From assembly GCA_907165065.1 (NCBI GenBank), contig OU015528.1, positions 49,157,515 to 49,221,514 on the forward strand: a DNA stretch of 64,000 nucleotides, written 5' to 3'. Each line of letters starts with the position of its first letter. Positions within the stretch are counted from its first letter, which is position 1. Position numbers and translations under genes: made by a program. Source of the DNA: Caprimulgus europaeus. Lineage: Eukaryota > Chordata > Aves > Caprimulgiformes > Caprimulgidae. Shown here in pieces: positions 29,318-40,232 of this stretch. The notes under the pieces are model-generated. The model was not told where the DNA came from and did no database searches. It saw nothing but the letters and a program-made list of their open reading frames with translations.

Positions 29318-29444
29318 AATGTATTTAGACATTGAATTCCCACTTATGCAAGGGAGCTCCACTGCAACTAATGGGCATTAGATGCCATTAATGTAAAGAA
29401 ATTTGACATGAAAATAAAGACCTCTGTTAGGATTTGGGCCTTTG
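29318..29444. repeat. Ancient sauropsid palindromic repeat relic
   Basis: The left arm has CAGATCCTCAAATGTATTTA then GACATTGAATTCCCACTTAT; the right arm has CAACTAATGGGCATTAGATG and ends GTTAGGATTTGGGCC. This mirrors a common turtle/bird element whose arms I recall as agatcctcaaaggtatttagg...cctttgaggatctgggcc. Confidence 0.5.
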
Positions 29445-30825
29445 TGACTTCCTATTTCATTGTCCTCCATTCAGCCTTACACTTAGGCTCTCAGGGACTT
29501 GAGAGTCATGGTTCAATGAAAACTATCCTCTTCCCCATTTGTCGGTCCTCTTGTCTTATTTTCTGAATCTGTCACATCCTCTCTCAGCATAGATATGTCC
29601 AGACAAATTCTTTCAGTATTGTCTTCCTTTCACCTCTTGCATTTTGGGTGCGACTCGGGACAAAGCTATAGGACTGAGTTTGTCAAGAGGAATATACATT
29701 GCTTGTTCCATGAAAACTGACACAAGGCCCCATGTCTTCTCTGTAGCAATAAAAACATTAAATCTGTATCATTTTTCCTATTCCAGGTTTTCTTAAAATC
29801 CTTTTAGCTTTTCCAGCCAGAGTTGCATCCTTAATATATTTGGTTTTCCATGTCAGTTCTCTGCATTTCATAATTTCTGCTTTAGAACAATTGTGGTCTC
29901 TTTTTTTCTTTCCCCTAGTTGGCATATGTTACTTTTTCATTTCTAATTGGTGTCTGAGCTCTGCCACTGAGCCAGCACAGGCTGCTGCTTCCTAAAACAC
30001 AGACATTGATGCTAAGGCTGAAACTTCACAAGAGTTCTGCCAAACCTGCTGACTCTAGATTCCTGCGTCAGAGAGGTCCTTTCAGCTTCATCCCTTATTA
30101 ATTATAATCAATCATTCATATGACAGGAGCGATGGAGCGATCCAAACTTCCAGACTAGTTCATGACCTCAGTGTCTATGTGCTGTGCTGACAGGGAGGGA
30201 AGGCCAGCCTTGTCTTACAAACTACAAGCTGACAAGGTGAAGCAAAATGACTGTTCCAGATTGAAACTGCAGTCCTACACAGATCAGTAGGCTTTGCTTT
30301 AAGGACTCTCCTTTCCTTGCTGCTCTTTACCTGGGGGATAAAGGATCATACTGCCAGACTCACAGCATGTGGACTTGCTGTGCATGTCTGGAGGGGTCCA
30401 GCTCCCCTCTGCACTGGATGCAGGGAAACCATGCTGCTTCACTGGGAGCAAAGCTAAGAGAGCAGAGGGGAGGAGTGCCAGGGAGCACTGGCAGTGGATT
30501 TACTACTTGCACAGCGGTGCTGCTGTAGGTCCTGTAGCACAAACAAGTCTTAAAAGGGATTTCAAGTCAGGGAGAGAAATACTCTACTCATATAACCTGC
30601 ACTGAGGTGTTCAGATAAGTCAACAGTGCCTGCTGCTCTGGCCATCAAAGGGACCTATCCTGCCTCATGTTTCCTTGTGCTACACCTGTCTACTTGCCTG
30701 TATTCACCTCTTATCACTAGCTGGAAGCTACAAGAGCTCTGGGGCATAATGGTAGTGACAGCTCTACAGGGCCTTGGTCTGAATTTAGCACTCCCAAGTG
30801 CTTATGGCAAGTTGGGAATTAAAAA

Positions 30826-30868
30826 AAAATATATTGGAGGGGGAGAAAAAAAAAAAGAGAGAGAGAGC
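30826..30868. repeat. A-rich / (GA)n low-complexity tract
   Basis: Two A homopolymers (9 and 11 bases) followed by GAGAGAGAGAG. Confidence 0.8.
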
Positions 30869-32639
30869 ACGCTAATGTCCATCATAGGTGTGACAAATTA
30901 AGTGGAAAGCAAATCTACACACTTTTGAGGGAGAAGGTGATGGAGACAGTGAAGTTTAGGAACACCACAGAAAGAATTCCAGGATCATAATGAAGTATTT
31001 GAGCTGGGGATGCAGGATGAAGGAATTAGAAGCTGCAATGATGAATACAAGAGCTTCCAGCTCATGTGGGAGTGCAAAGGGCGACACTGGTGGGATGCAA
31101 ATAGGAGGTTGATGTGATTGCAGTGCTGAGCCAGCCAAGCCTTGTCTATATTAGCAGTACACATCCTATTAGAAAGGGTTTTGCACCCACACTCTAAGGA
31201 ACAGGATGTTCAACATAAATTTGAATTTTGCATGAACAAAAGACAGCTGCATTAAAAATGCGTCAATCAGTCTTGGTTAATGCCGTCTGAACACAACATG
31301 TGTCTTGTATACACTAAGCTTCAGCCTCCTTGGGCACTGTATTCCTCAAAATGTTAGCTCTCCTTTCCATGGGATAGTCATTTATGTACATTTACAATGT
31401 GGTCGATCTTCACTGACTCCCCTGGGGGGTCTGTTATTCTACACCAGATGGGCCTCCACCAAACACAGCGTCCTCCACTTCTGCTGCGTGGACTGCATGC
31501 ATCCATGCAGGATGCTTGGCTTGACCACTTACTGTGAAACAGTCATGCTACAGTCATCAGCCTGACTTATTTACTGAGCTGAATGAGCTCTAGGTTGACT
31601 AGCTGGTTTTTTCCTAAATGACACATATTCCCTGCACAGGTATGGGTAGAAAAAAATAAAAACTTTTGCAGCAGCTTTTTCAATAAACTGGAGGCCGCAG
31701 AAATAAGGTGGAAACAATAAAGGCATAATATGAAGAGTACATGCAGAAGAGCTTTGTAGCTGTGGTCAGCTTTGTCTGAGTCATGAAAAAAGAAAACCAC
31801 GAGGCTTTGACCATATTAGACTGTCTTATACAGGTAAATATAAAGATTATTTAAATAGATGAAAGATGATAATTATAATTTCAAAGAGGAGTAAATCACT
31901 ACCAACACCCTTTGGCTCCCTACATGAAGATCTTATCAAATCAAATTATAATATCTTTCTGGAATAACAAGGCAGAAACTCAGCTGGCAAAAATCAGAAT
32001 AGCTCCATGGACTTAAAACATACAACAGTGATTAACTCAGACAAAGCTCAGTCTCACTTGCCTGCTGAGATGTCTTCTCAGGTGCCTCCTTTCTCCCAGA
32101 ATCAAACCTGCATGTGCCACAGCTGCACACTCAGGCTAAACCAGGCTGCTGTTCAGAGAAGCTTTCTCTAGACCTGGGGAAGGTGGCACTTCAGAAAAAT
32201 AGGCTTCATATTTAAATGTTTGTTGTGAGGACAATAAATACCACCAGTCTTTTGTTAGTAATGGTATCTGTCATTATAGTGGTTGGCCTTCAATTCACCA
32301 TCAGGGCCAAGGGCTTCAGAAGACTAAAGGGACAATTGTGATCATGTTCTGCAGCTTCCCATAACCAAAACCAGAGTATTTTACCCTATAATCTTGTATC
32401 CAGCTCTCTTGCCAGCTTTGAGCTGGAGACTGTGTGGTAGAGACCACAGCAAGCTTGCTACGCTGTTCAAATAGTTATGAACCTTCTCTTTTATACATGC
32501 CTGTTTTATTTTTAGCCAGAATTCATCTAAAGTCAGTACAAACCACCCATTTGTGTGTGTCTTGAAGCCTTACCTCTTACCTTTGGAGTCCTAAATTCAA
32601 GATGTTTATGACTGGTGTTCCAGAGTGCATTCTGCTGCG

Positions 32640-32890
32640 TAAGTGCTTGTGAAATGTCTGTGCTCTTCAAGTCATGCACATTTTAAATGAGAATATGCAG
32701 TTATCATTTTGGTCAGCTGATGCTGAAGATTGAAACTTGTAAGGACTGGTGTGTGCTCCTCAGCCTGGTAAACATGACTGATAGCTGCACCCCACCCAGA
32801 AACAGAAGCATCAGCAACAAGTGGCACTAATTTAGCTATTTCACAGTGCAGCAAGGTGCCTCTTGCTATTACTTATTTTTTTCTCCTGAA
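32640..32890 (-). mobile_element. Possible relic of a Ty3/gypsy-type retrotransposon RNase H
   Basis: Reading the minus strand, a 60-codon open frame (32672-32854) contains LVADASVSGWGAAISHVY followed by EEHTPVLTSFNLQHQ and AYSHLKCA. The layout D-A-S-x-x-G-W-G-A, a spacer, E-H-x-P-V and a C-terminal LKC(A) is that of the reverse-transcriptase-linked RNase H of Ty3/gypsy elements (TDAS..GLGAVLSQ...EHPV...S..L). Several diagnostic residues of the second half have decayed, and there is no integrase or protease next to it. It could be a coincidence. Confidence 0.35.
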
Positions 32891-35432
32891 AACTGTTGTG
32901 CATGGTCCATTCCCCTGAGAGGTGATGTTGATAATAGCTTAAATAACTGAGAGTTTTACTGTTGTGACCATATTAGGAATTATTTTTTTCCTGCTTTAAT
33001 TTACAGTGCAAAAAATAAACTATTACAGCTTTGCTGTTTAAATGAAAAGACTTCCTGTGAGATTCCACAGAAGAGGTGTAGGACACATTATTTGTAGCAG
33101 ATCTGAGTTCTTTCCCCCTTTCCAGCCCCCACCCCGATCTCCCAAACGAGTTTTAAAGAAAGGATTCCCTACTCATGTAAAGGCATTATGGCAACCACAA
33201 AGCCAAGTAAGTTTTCATTTTGCTGAGTCTGCAGCTGAGGATGAGGTGATCTAATAGCTCCTGCTGCCAGAAGTGGGAGGTTCTGTCTTCCCCTTTCCCC
33301 TCCTGGCTGTGCATTCCCACTGCTCACCCTGTGCTGGCTCTGGGCCTCCTTACGCTGCCCTCTGTGAGCTGACTCAACTCATTAACCCGTCAAGAAACAA
33401 GTGGATCATTTTCTGCAGGGCGGCACTGGGCTGTTAGGTTGACTCACCTGCTCTGATGAAATCACAGCCCTCGTTATTAGCAGACCATCTTCATCCGATA
33501 ACAGGCAAATAGCTGCCATCACAATGGCAAGCTCAGATGTACAGATACAGAGAGGTGATTCTCTGCTGCCACAAATCCCTCCTCTTCACACCTCCACCGA
33601 GTGAGTGTAAAAAGCTGCTAGTTCAGAATGAGCTGTCGGTGGTACACTTGGAGTCAGCTCTGATGAAAATGACTTGAGAATGGGCAGAGCAAAGGGCAGT
33701 TCCCCCTCTCCTGGGTGCTGGCAGCAAACTTACAGTTCATGGGTGTTTTTTAAAAAAGGCTGATGCTCCTTCTAATTCAGCATTTTGCAACCAAACTGTT
33801 GGTGTGCTGCACCTGGCAGAAAACATTCAGTCATGAGACGAGAAGAGTCACTGCAGACTGGTTCCTGCTGTTTGTCATTATCTGTTAGCGCTGCAGTAGT
33901 GCCATTCTTGGAATCTGACAAGAGAGAGGGACTGCTCAGTACCACAAGGAAGTTATGGTCTGAGTCAGACACACTCTGTACAGCACAAACATAAAAAAGA
34001 CAATGCAAATGATCTCTACATCAGTAGAGTAGGTGCCCTTTTCTTTCTTTTTTCCTTCTTCTATTTGTCTGTGGCTGGAGATCACTGAATGGTTTTCCAG
34101 AAAGCGCTTCTTAAACAGGGAATTGAACTTCAGTCATGGTATCAGGACACTGTCACCATTTTAAGTGCACAGTAGTAGACTGGTGTCCTAAACAGCATTT
34201 TTTTTCCCCACAGATTTGCCGTCATTTTTATTTGTGACAAACTAACTCTCCATATCTCTATCTTTCATAAATCCTGCTGGAAATAAGCCTGCTTGGACTA
34301 GTGGGGAGAAGCCACAAAATATCTACAGATCTTTTAATGTGTTTGTTTCTTCTTCCTCCCTTTGTTGCCTGAGCTAATGTTATTTCTGCGTGTCTGCAAG
34401 GATCCTTGCACGCCTGCCATTTATGAAATTTTGCATTTTCATGTTAGCAGGCTGGACATCTGCCAAGCGGCTCTCGCTTGCACAATGACAGCCGACAATG
34501 TGCTTGGAATTTTCCCTCTGCACAAAGGTCAGTGAACTTTTCCCACTCACTTGCCTGTTCTCCTGCTGTCCTGTAGCCTGCAGATAAGTCCTCGGCTGTT
34601 TTCTAATGTCAGTTCTGCTTATGTAAGAAACGTCTTTTGCGTTTGATGCAAATTAAGGCTCCTGAATTCTGTCACATGAAAGCTGCCTCTAAAAATTGAA
34701 GAAATTGGCAATGCTCTGCCCTCTTTCTCAGTGCTATTAAAGGCTTTATCACGCACTCAGTTCATGGTTCCCCACTGACATGCAAAGCTTTCAGCAGCGA
34801 GGAGTGGCCGGGTGTCAGAAGTTCTTTAGTCAATGGGTATGTTTTAACCAGAAAATATTACTGCCTGGATCATCCAGGGAACGCTAATGGTTTCAACTGA
34901 TCTCTGTAGGGTTTCATTTAAAAACACCTAAGCCAATTGCTTTGAACAAGTATTTGAAATTAGATGTCTGCAGAGGACTTTCTTGTATCAGCACAGAGGC
35001 GATGGGCTTTCTGGTGCATCCAGGGACAGTGAGGTGATGGGCTGCAGCTGCAGGGAGGTGAGGGTAGGCTTCTTGGCTGCATCAGGCAGGGGCAGGCAGC
35101 ATCGAAAGGAACAGCATTGGCAAGTACTTCTCACACCTAGCTGGTGTAAGCCAGGCTCCTTGGCAGAGAGCTGCAGAAGCAGAGCAAGAGTCTGTGCACA
35201 GCCTGAGCCCAGATGGCCACATCTCTGTCCCACCAGACATCCTTGTTGTCCCTGTGATGTGCTACTGATATAATTAAAGACCTGCTGCTCCCCACTTAGG
35301 GTAGAGCTCACCCTTTCTCTCACTGCTCAACTACAGCTGCTGGGGCATTGCTCCTGCAGTGCAGTATGTCCCAGCTGATACTACATTGCTGTTCAAGGCT
35401 GATTTCTCCTGACCACATGGTCCTGGCTGCTG

Positions 35433-36125
35433 GATCATAGAATCATAGAATGTTGTGAGTTGGAAGGGACCCACAAGGATCATCTAGTCCAACTCTTGCC
35501 TTAGCATAGGACAATCCCAGGATTCAAACCATGTGTGTGAGGGTGTTGTCCAAATGCTTTTTGAATATTGTCAGGCTTGGTGCCACGACTCCCTCCCTGG
35601 GGAGCCTGTTCCAGTGCTCAACTACCCTCTGGGGGAAGAACCTTTTTCTAATGTCCAACCTAAACCTTCCCTGGCACATCTTCCTGCCATTTCCTCTGCT
35701 CCTATCGTTGGTCACCAGAGAGAAAAGATCAGGACCCACCTCTCCTCTTCCCCTTGTGAGGAAGTTATAGACTGCGATGAGATCTCTCAGTCTCCTCTTC
35801 CCCAGGCTGAACAAATCAAGCGACTTCAGCCTCTCCTCATATGGCTTCCCCTCTAAGCCCTTCACCAATTCAGTGTCCCTCCTCTGGACATTCTCTAGTA
35901 GCTTTATATCCTTTCTATACTGTGGGGTCCAAAACTGCACCCAGTACTTGAGGTGAGGCCGCACCAGTGTGGAGTACAGCAGGGCAATCACCTCCCTTGA
36001 TCGGCTCACAATGCAGTGCCTGATGCACCCCAGGACACAGTTGGCCCTCTGGGTTGCCAGGACACACTGATGGTTCACATTCAACTTGCCATTGACCAGA
36101 ACCCTCAGATCCCTCTCTGCAGGGC
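35433..36125 (-). mobile_element. CR1 LINE, 5'-truncated, reverse transcriptase C-terminal part
   Basis: The 3' tail on the minus strand ends in ATTCTATGATTCTATGATCC, preceded by AGTTGGACTAGATGATCCTT and GGTCCCTTCCAACTC, the standard CR1 3' end. The frame 35524-36174 (216 codons) carries CR1 landmarks: AERDLRVLVNGKLN, CVLGCIRHCIVSRSREVI, LLYSTLVRPHLKYWVQFW, PQYRKDIKLLENVQRR, RLKSLDLFSLGKRRLRDLI and VVEHWNRLPREGV. It lacks the catalytic fingers/palm and the endonuclease, lost by the usual 5' truncation. Codons upstream of about 36125 no longer match CR1. An uninterrupted frame suggests a fairly recent insertion. Confidence 0.95.
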
Positions 36126-39100
36126 TCTTTTTCTTCTGCCATCCTTGGTTGCTCTCCACAAGGGCTGAAGGCAAAATGGCTTTCCAAGAGCCTGCAGCAT
36201 CAGGATCCCGTTGTGGAGGAGGGATGAGAGGTGCTGCAGATGGAAAAGATGATTAACAGGTTCCTGTTGTGAAAAGCTCCAAATGTCCTGCACAGCCCTG
36301 AAATTGAGAACTACTTTCAATTTGAAACAAAAAACCACCAACAACCCAGGTACTTGTTGTATCCCTGGTACAGGAGGACTGGCCTAGCAGCCTGACCAGG
36401 TGCTTATTTTGTGGCAGCTCTGAGGATCGTCTCCCTGACGCTCTTACACTGTCAGCAGCCAGACGGGAACCAGCCATGTTCCTGTTGATTCTCCAGCACG
36501 CTCCAGTGAGTGCAGCTGTTACAGAAAGCATGTACACCAAGACAGAGACATCTCTATTTTGTGGCACAGAATACTGCCTGGACAGCTTTTGCACGAAAGG
36601 AGATTTCAATTTACTGTTTTTCACTCAGCATTATTAATCACAGAGACATTTATAAACAAAATATGGATCTGCAGCAGAATGTAGGCTCAGCTGTGCTCAT
36701 CAAACTTATTTTTTCACGTGCAGTCCAGCTTCCTCTGTTTCATTTGTTATAATAATGTTTGCCTTCCCACATACTTTTCCTACTTTTACCTCTGTTTACA
36801 ATCTCTTTTCTCATGAACTGTCTTTCTTGATTAAGAAAAATACCAAACAAAATACTTCTCTGAGTTCCTCTCCCAGGTTGTGTTCTGGGGGGTTAGTTCT
36901 TTATGAAACATTGACAGATGTCAGGTAAAATCAGTGCGCCAAACTGTCATCCTAAGCCTTCTGTCCTATGTTGCTACCATACTTCTCTTGCATGGGCAAT
37001 AGAATCTGAGGTTTTCCCAGCACAGGAGTAAGTGAAGCACCACAATATTAACAAGGATTGTGTTACAATTAAAACCTGTTGGAAGAAGGAGCGGGAAGGT
37101 TGGGAGGGTGTATGAGTGGAGGAGTATCTCTCTTTTTCGTTATTAAGTGACCTGATCTATGTGAGATATCATTTCATGGGCAGACTACAGCAGAAAATGG
37201 CACAGGACATGGAAAATGCCTCCATCTTGTGGCTACAGCACCTTCTACCACGGCAAAACTCCCCGCTTTGTCCACACCTCTCCTTGTATCCAGAGAGTCC
37301 ACTGATGTGGGGAGGGCCATAGTTCTCCTCTGTGTGGTTGTTTTGCTGGGAGGAAAACAACTTCTGCTGTGGGAGGGTACAAAAATGCAGTCTGATGCCT
37401 GTGCCTCGCAGCTGCTGGCACGTACCGTAAATGCAAGTAGCACTGCTTCTACTCGGGGGAGCAGACAAAAGCGGAGGCAAGTGAACCTGGGTCTTGCAGA
37501 CCAAGACTTGGCCAGCTGCACAAGGCAGTGCAGAACATGGCACTAGTGTAGTTATCACAGATGCCATGATACCTTTGCCTCCCAGTAATTTTGGTGTTAT
37601 TAGGTGCTGCTCATAATAGGAAACCATTATTGTATGGTTGTTCCGCTATGTTGTCCGTGATTAGTGTGCAGTCTTTAATGCTAATTACTTCAAGTATTAA
37701 TTCCTTAAACACCAATTTAAAAAATAATGTGAAAATTTACCTCTTCCTTAAACGAATCGTGAGTTAACATGGGGGTACTTACAATGTACTACTTAGACTT
37801 GCTTAATTAGTTAATCTTTGTAAAGGGGTTTCAAATGTGTGAAGAGCTATCAAACTGCTAAATGTATTATCTTCAATTAATTTTGTGCAACTACATCTTC
37901 ACTACCAAGAGGGTCTTTAGAGTCTTGAGGAAAGGAAAAGACATTGCTTCTAATTTTAAAAGTAACTAATAGAAAAAAAAAGAATTAATTGAAAGATGAT
38001 TTGACATGGTGGGAATAAGGGTGAAGATATTTCTTCTCTTTCAGCCAGGCCTGAATAGGAAAGTTTAATGATTTATATCCCTCCTCTGCCTTTGCTGGTC
38101 TTTGGTTTCTTTTCTTCCATCTTCCCCTGGTCTTAACCCTCTCTCTCACTGAATATTAACCCTCTCTCTTCAAAATTCAATATTACCTCAACCAAAAAAA
38201 GAAAAAAGTTAAAAAAAGAGCAAATTGCAACAAAACAGTCTTCAAACTGTGGAGTCACTGAGGTTACACCGTCACCCCAACCCAATAATAAAGTATCTTG
38301 TTCCAAAAGAAGCCTCATGGACTTCACTTCAAAAGGAGATGCTGAGGTCCCAGAACAGAGCTCCTACAAGAGAACAGTGCCCAGTCCAGCCCAGGAAGTC
38401 ATATGGTATCTCTCCATTTCCTGAACGACAATAGTAGCCAATGGAGATAAGCTCTTAACACGTCTTTCAAAGTTTTCTATGCTATTTAGATCTGATATGC
38501 CTTGTTAATTATTCTCATTTTACTTTACCCATTAATAATCTGCTTTTGGTGGACTTCCCTCCAAAATTTGACAATGAGTTCTTTCTGCTTAACTCTGTTT
38601 AGCTGTCAGCTTTATTTAGGCCAGCTGCATTGAATTGGACTTTATCAATAACCTATTTCCTGGATTGTTTTTCTCCCAATGGGACTAACAAAAGATAAGA
38701 ATTTTTTTTTGCTGGGTCTGATTTGTTTTTAATGTTTTTCACTTGCCTTTTCTTTCTTTCCCAAGAATGAAAAATCATTACTTCCTTGCTGACTGCCAAG
38801 GTCCCCCAAGTTCTGAAAAATTCAGGCAGCTTGTTTAATGTCAACTTGCCTGAGCAGTGATTATGCAGCAGGGTCTTGTTCACAGGGTTTGGATAATTTT
38901 TAATGTGCATTTGCAGTATATTTGTATCACATCTGGGCATTCACTCAGCTATGATTTGAAAACCTTCTAATTTACCTTATTTCATCCAAAAGAAACTGGA
39001 ATAGAGAACAGATTATTTCATGACCACATCTTTATTCTCTGCATACTGTAAAGTAACAGCTTAATCTGTTGGATGAGGCATTCCACTAGCAAGTCAGGGT

Positions 39101-40052
39101 TGTGTACACAGTGATCCTGAACATCCCACATTCTCAGGGAAAAAACTTCTGCCACCAAACCAGAAAAACCTCTTGTCTCCAGCCCCTCTCCAGTTCAGTT
39201 TTACAAAAGGAACCATTGAGGGATATTCACTGTTATCCAATCTAGTGGATATTAATTTAGCTGAAGAGCCTGACCTGCTCTAACCAGGATGTCTAACTAA
39301 CAGAAGTGTAGGTACCTCAGAGAGCAGCTTGAAAATGGGACAAGTTGTTGTTATGGGGTGCAGAAAGAAGAGTAGGACTATCAGGAGAGGCAAAGAAAGT
39401 AGCTTCTTAACCTCCCATACCTTGACCACTGGTTTGTTTGTACAAAAGCTTACAGAATCCTGTCCCTTCATCTCATATATCCACACAGTCCATACACACA
39501 GAAAGTACTAAAGGAGTAAGCCAGAAACTATTTAGAAAAGTCAAGGTTGCCTTGCACCTCAACCTAAGGCCCCCTCACTTTCCCTCCCTACCGGAAGGAT
39601 TAATATGATTATCAATGATAATTTAATTCACCTGGCTGTTCCACCTGCCTCTGAAAGGTGACGAGCCTGCAGAGTCTGAGAGCTACCAGATCCAAAAAGA
39701 AGGGGTAGGGCTACCTGAATACTGAGCTGCATTTCCACAGAACAAACCTAATTGCAGGAAGTTATCAATACTTAGCCAAAGGAATGACAGGGCAGGGAGG
39801 ATCGAGGTCTCAGTGAACAGCCCGGGATTTTTGCTCCCTCCTCTTCATGGATGTGAAAACTAGGGGAAAAGAGAACTATTCTCTTCAAAGGGTTCCCTTT
39901 CATAGCAACACTTCAGAAGATCAATTGCCAATAAATTAAGACAAAACAAAAAACGTTGTATGTCCTGGGGGCAAGGGAAGATGCTCTCCCTCTCTGTTCC
40001 TGTCATGTCAGAAGAGCAGTTCCAATATGGCCCTCTGGGGCATACTGTGCCC
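36126..40052. other. Intergenic region and 3' UTR of GRAP2
   Basis: No coding exon recognised. The part nearest 40 kb must contain the GRAP2 3' UTR. Short overlapping frames at 37.1-37.6 kb on both strands have no family features. Confidence 0.6.
39031..39036 (-). promoter_or_regulatory. Candidate GRAP2 polyadenylation signal
   Basis: AATAAA on the minus strand about 1 kb past the GRAP2 stop. An ATTAAA variant at 39622-39627 is an earlier alternative. Confidence 0.35.
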
Positions 40053-40232
40053 TCACAGAGGCACTGGTGTGACATAATTGGCAGGGAAGAGACCCAGTTC
40101 ACCACGCAGACGTCCTTTCCACCACGATGGGTTGGAGCTGTCCAGGACCTCCAAGATGTCTCCACTGCGGAAGCCCAGCTCGTCGTGCTCCACAGCATCA
40201 AAGTCATACAGGGCACGGACCCATAACGTTCG
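40053..40232 (-). CDS. GRAP2: GRAP2 terminal coding exon (C-terminal SH3)
   Basis: This exon of 180 nt reads RTLWVRALYDFDAVEHDE then LGFRSGDILEVLDSSNPS, WWKGRLRGELGLFPANYV and TPVPL with a TGA stop. It is a complete SH3 domain with ALYDF, the acidic RT loop, the WW pair and the PANYV of the binding groove. In mammals this domain binds the R-x-x-K motif of SLP-76 with unusually high affinity. Acceptor CTCCTTTCCAG. Confidence 0.97.
   Translation of the reverse strand, partial: RTLWVRALYDFDAVEHDELGFRSGDILEVLDSSNPSWWKGRLRGELGLFPANYVTPVPL

Larger units (their letters stand above)
18641..35432. other. Intergenic region between FAM83F and GRAP2, proximal part
   Basis: No protein gene supported. 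Recognisable content is a set of very old SINE and palindromic repeat relics, a tandem duplication with hairpin at 23.47-23.57 kb, a possible retrotransposon RNase H relic at 32.7 kb and simple repeats. Open frames up to about 130 codons (22801-23199, minus) are Pro/Ser/Leu-rich and look like chance. Confidence 0.7.
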
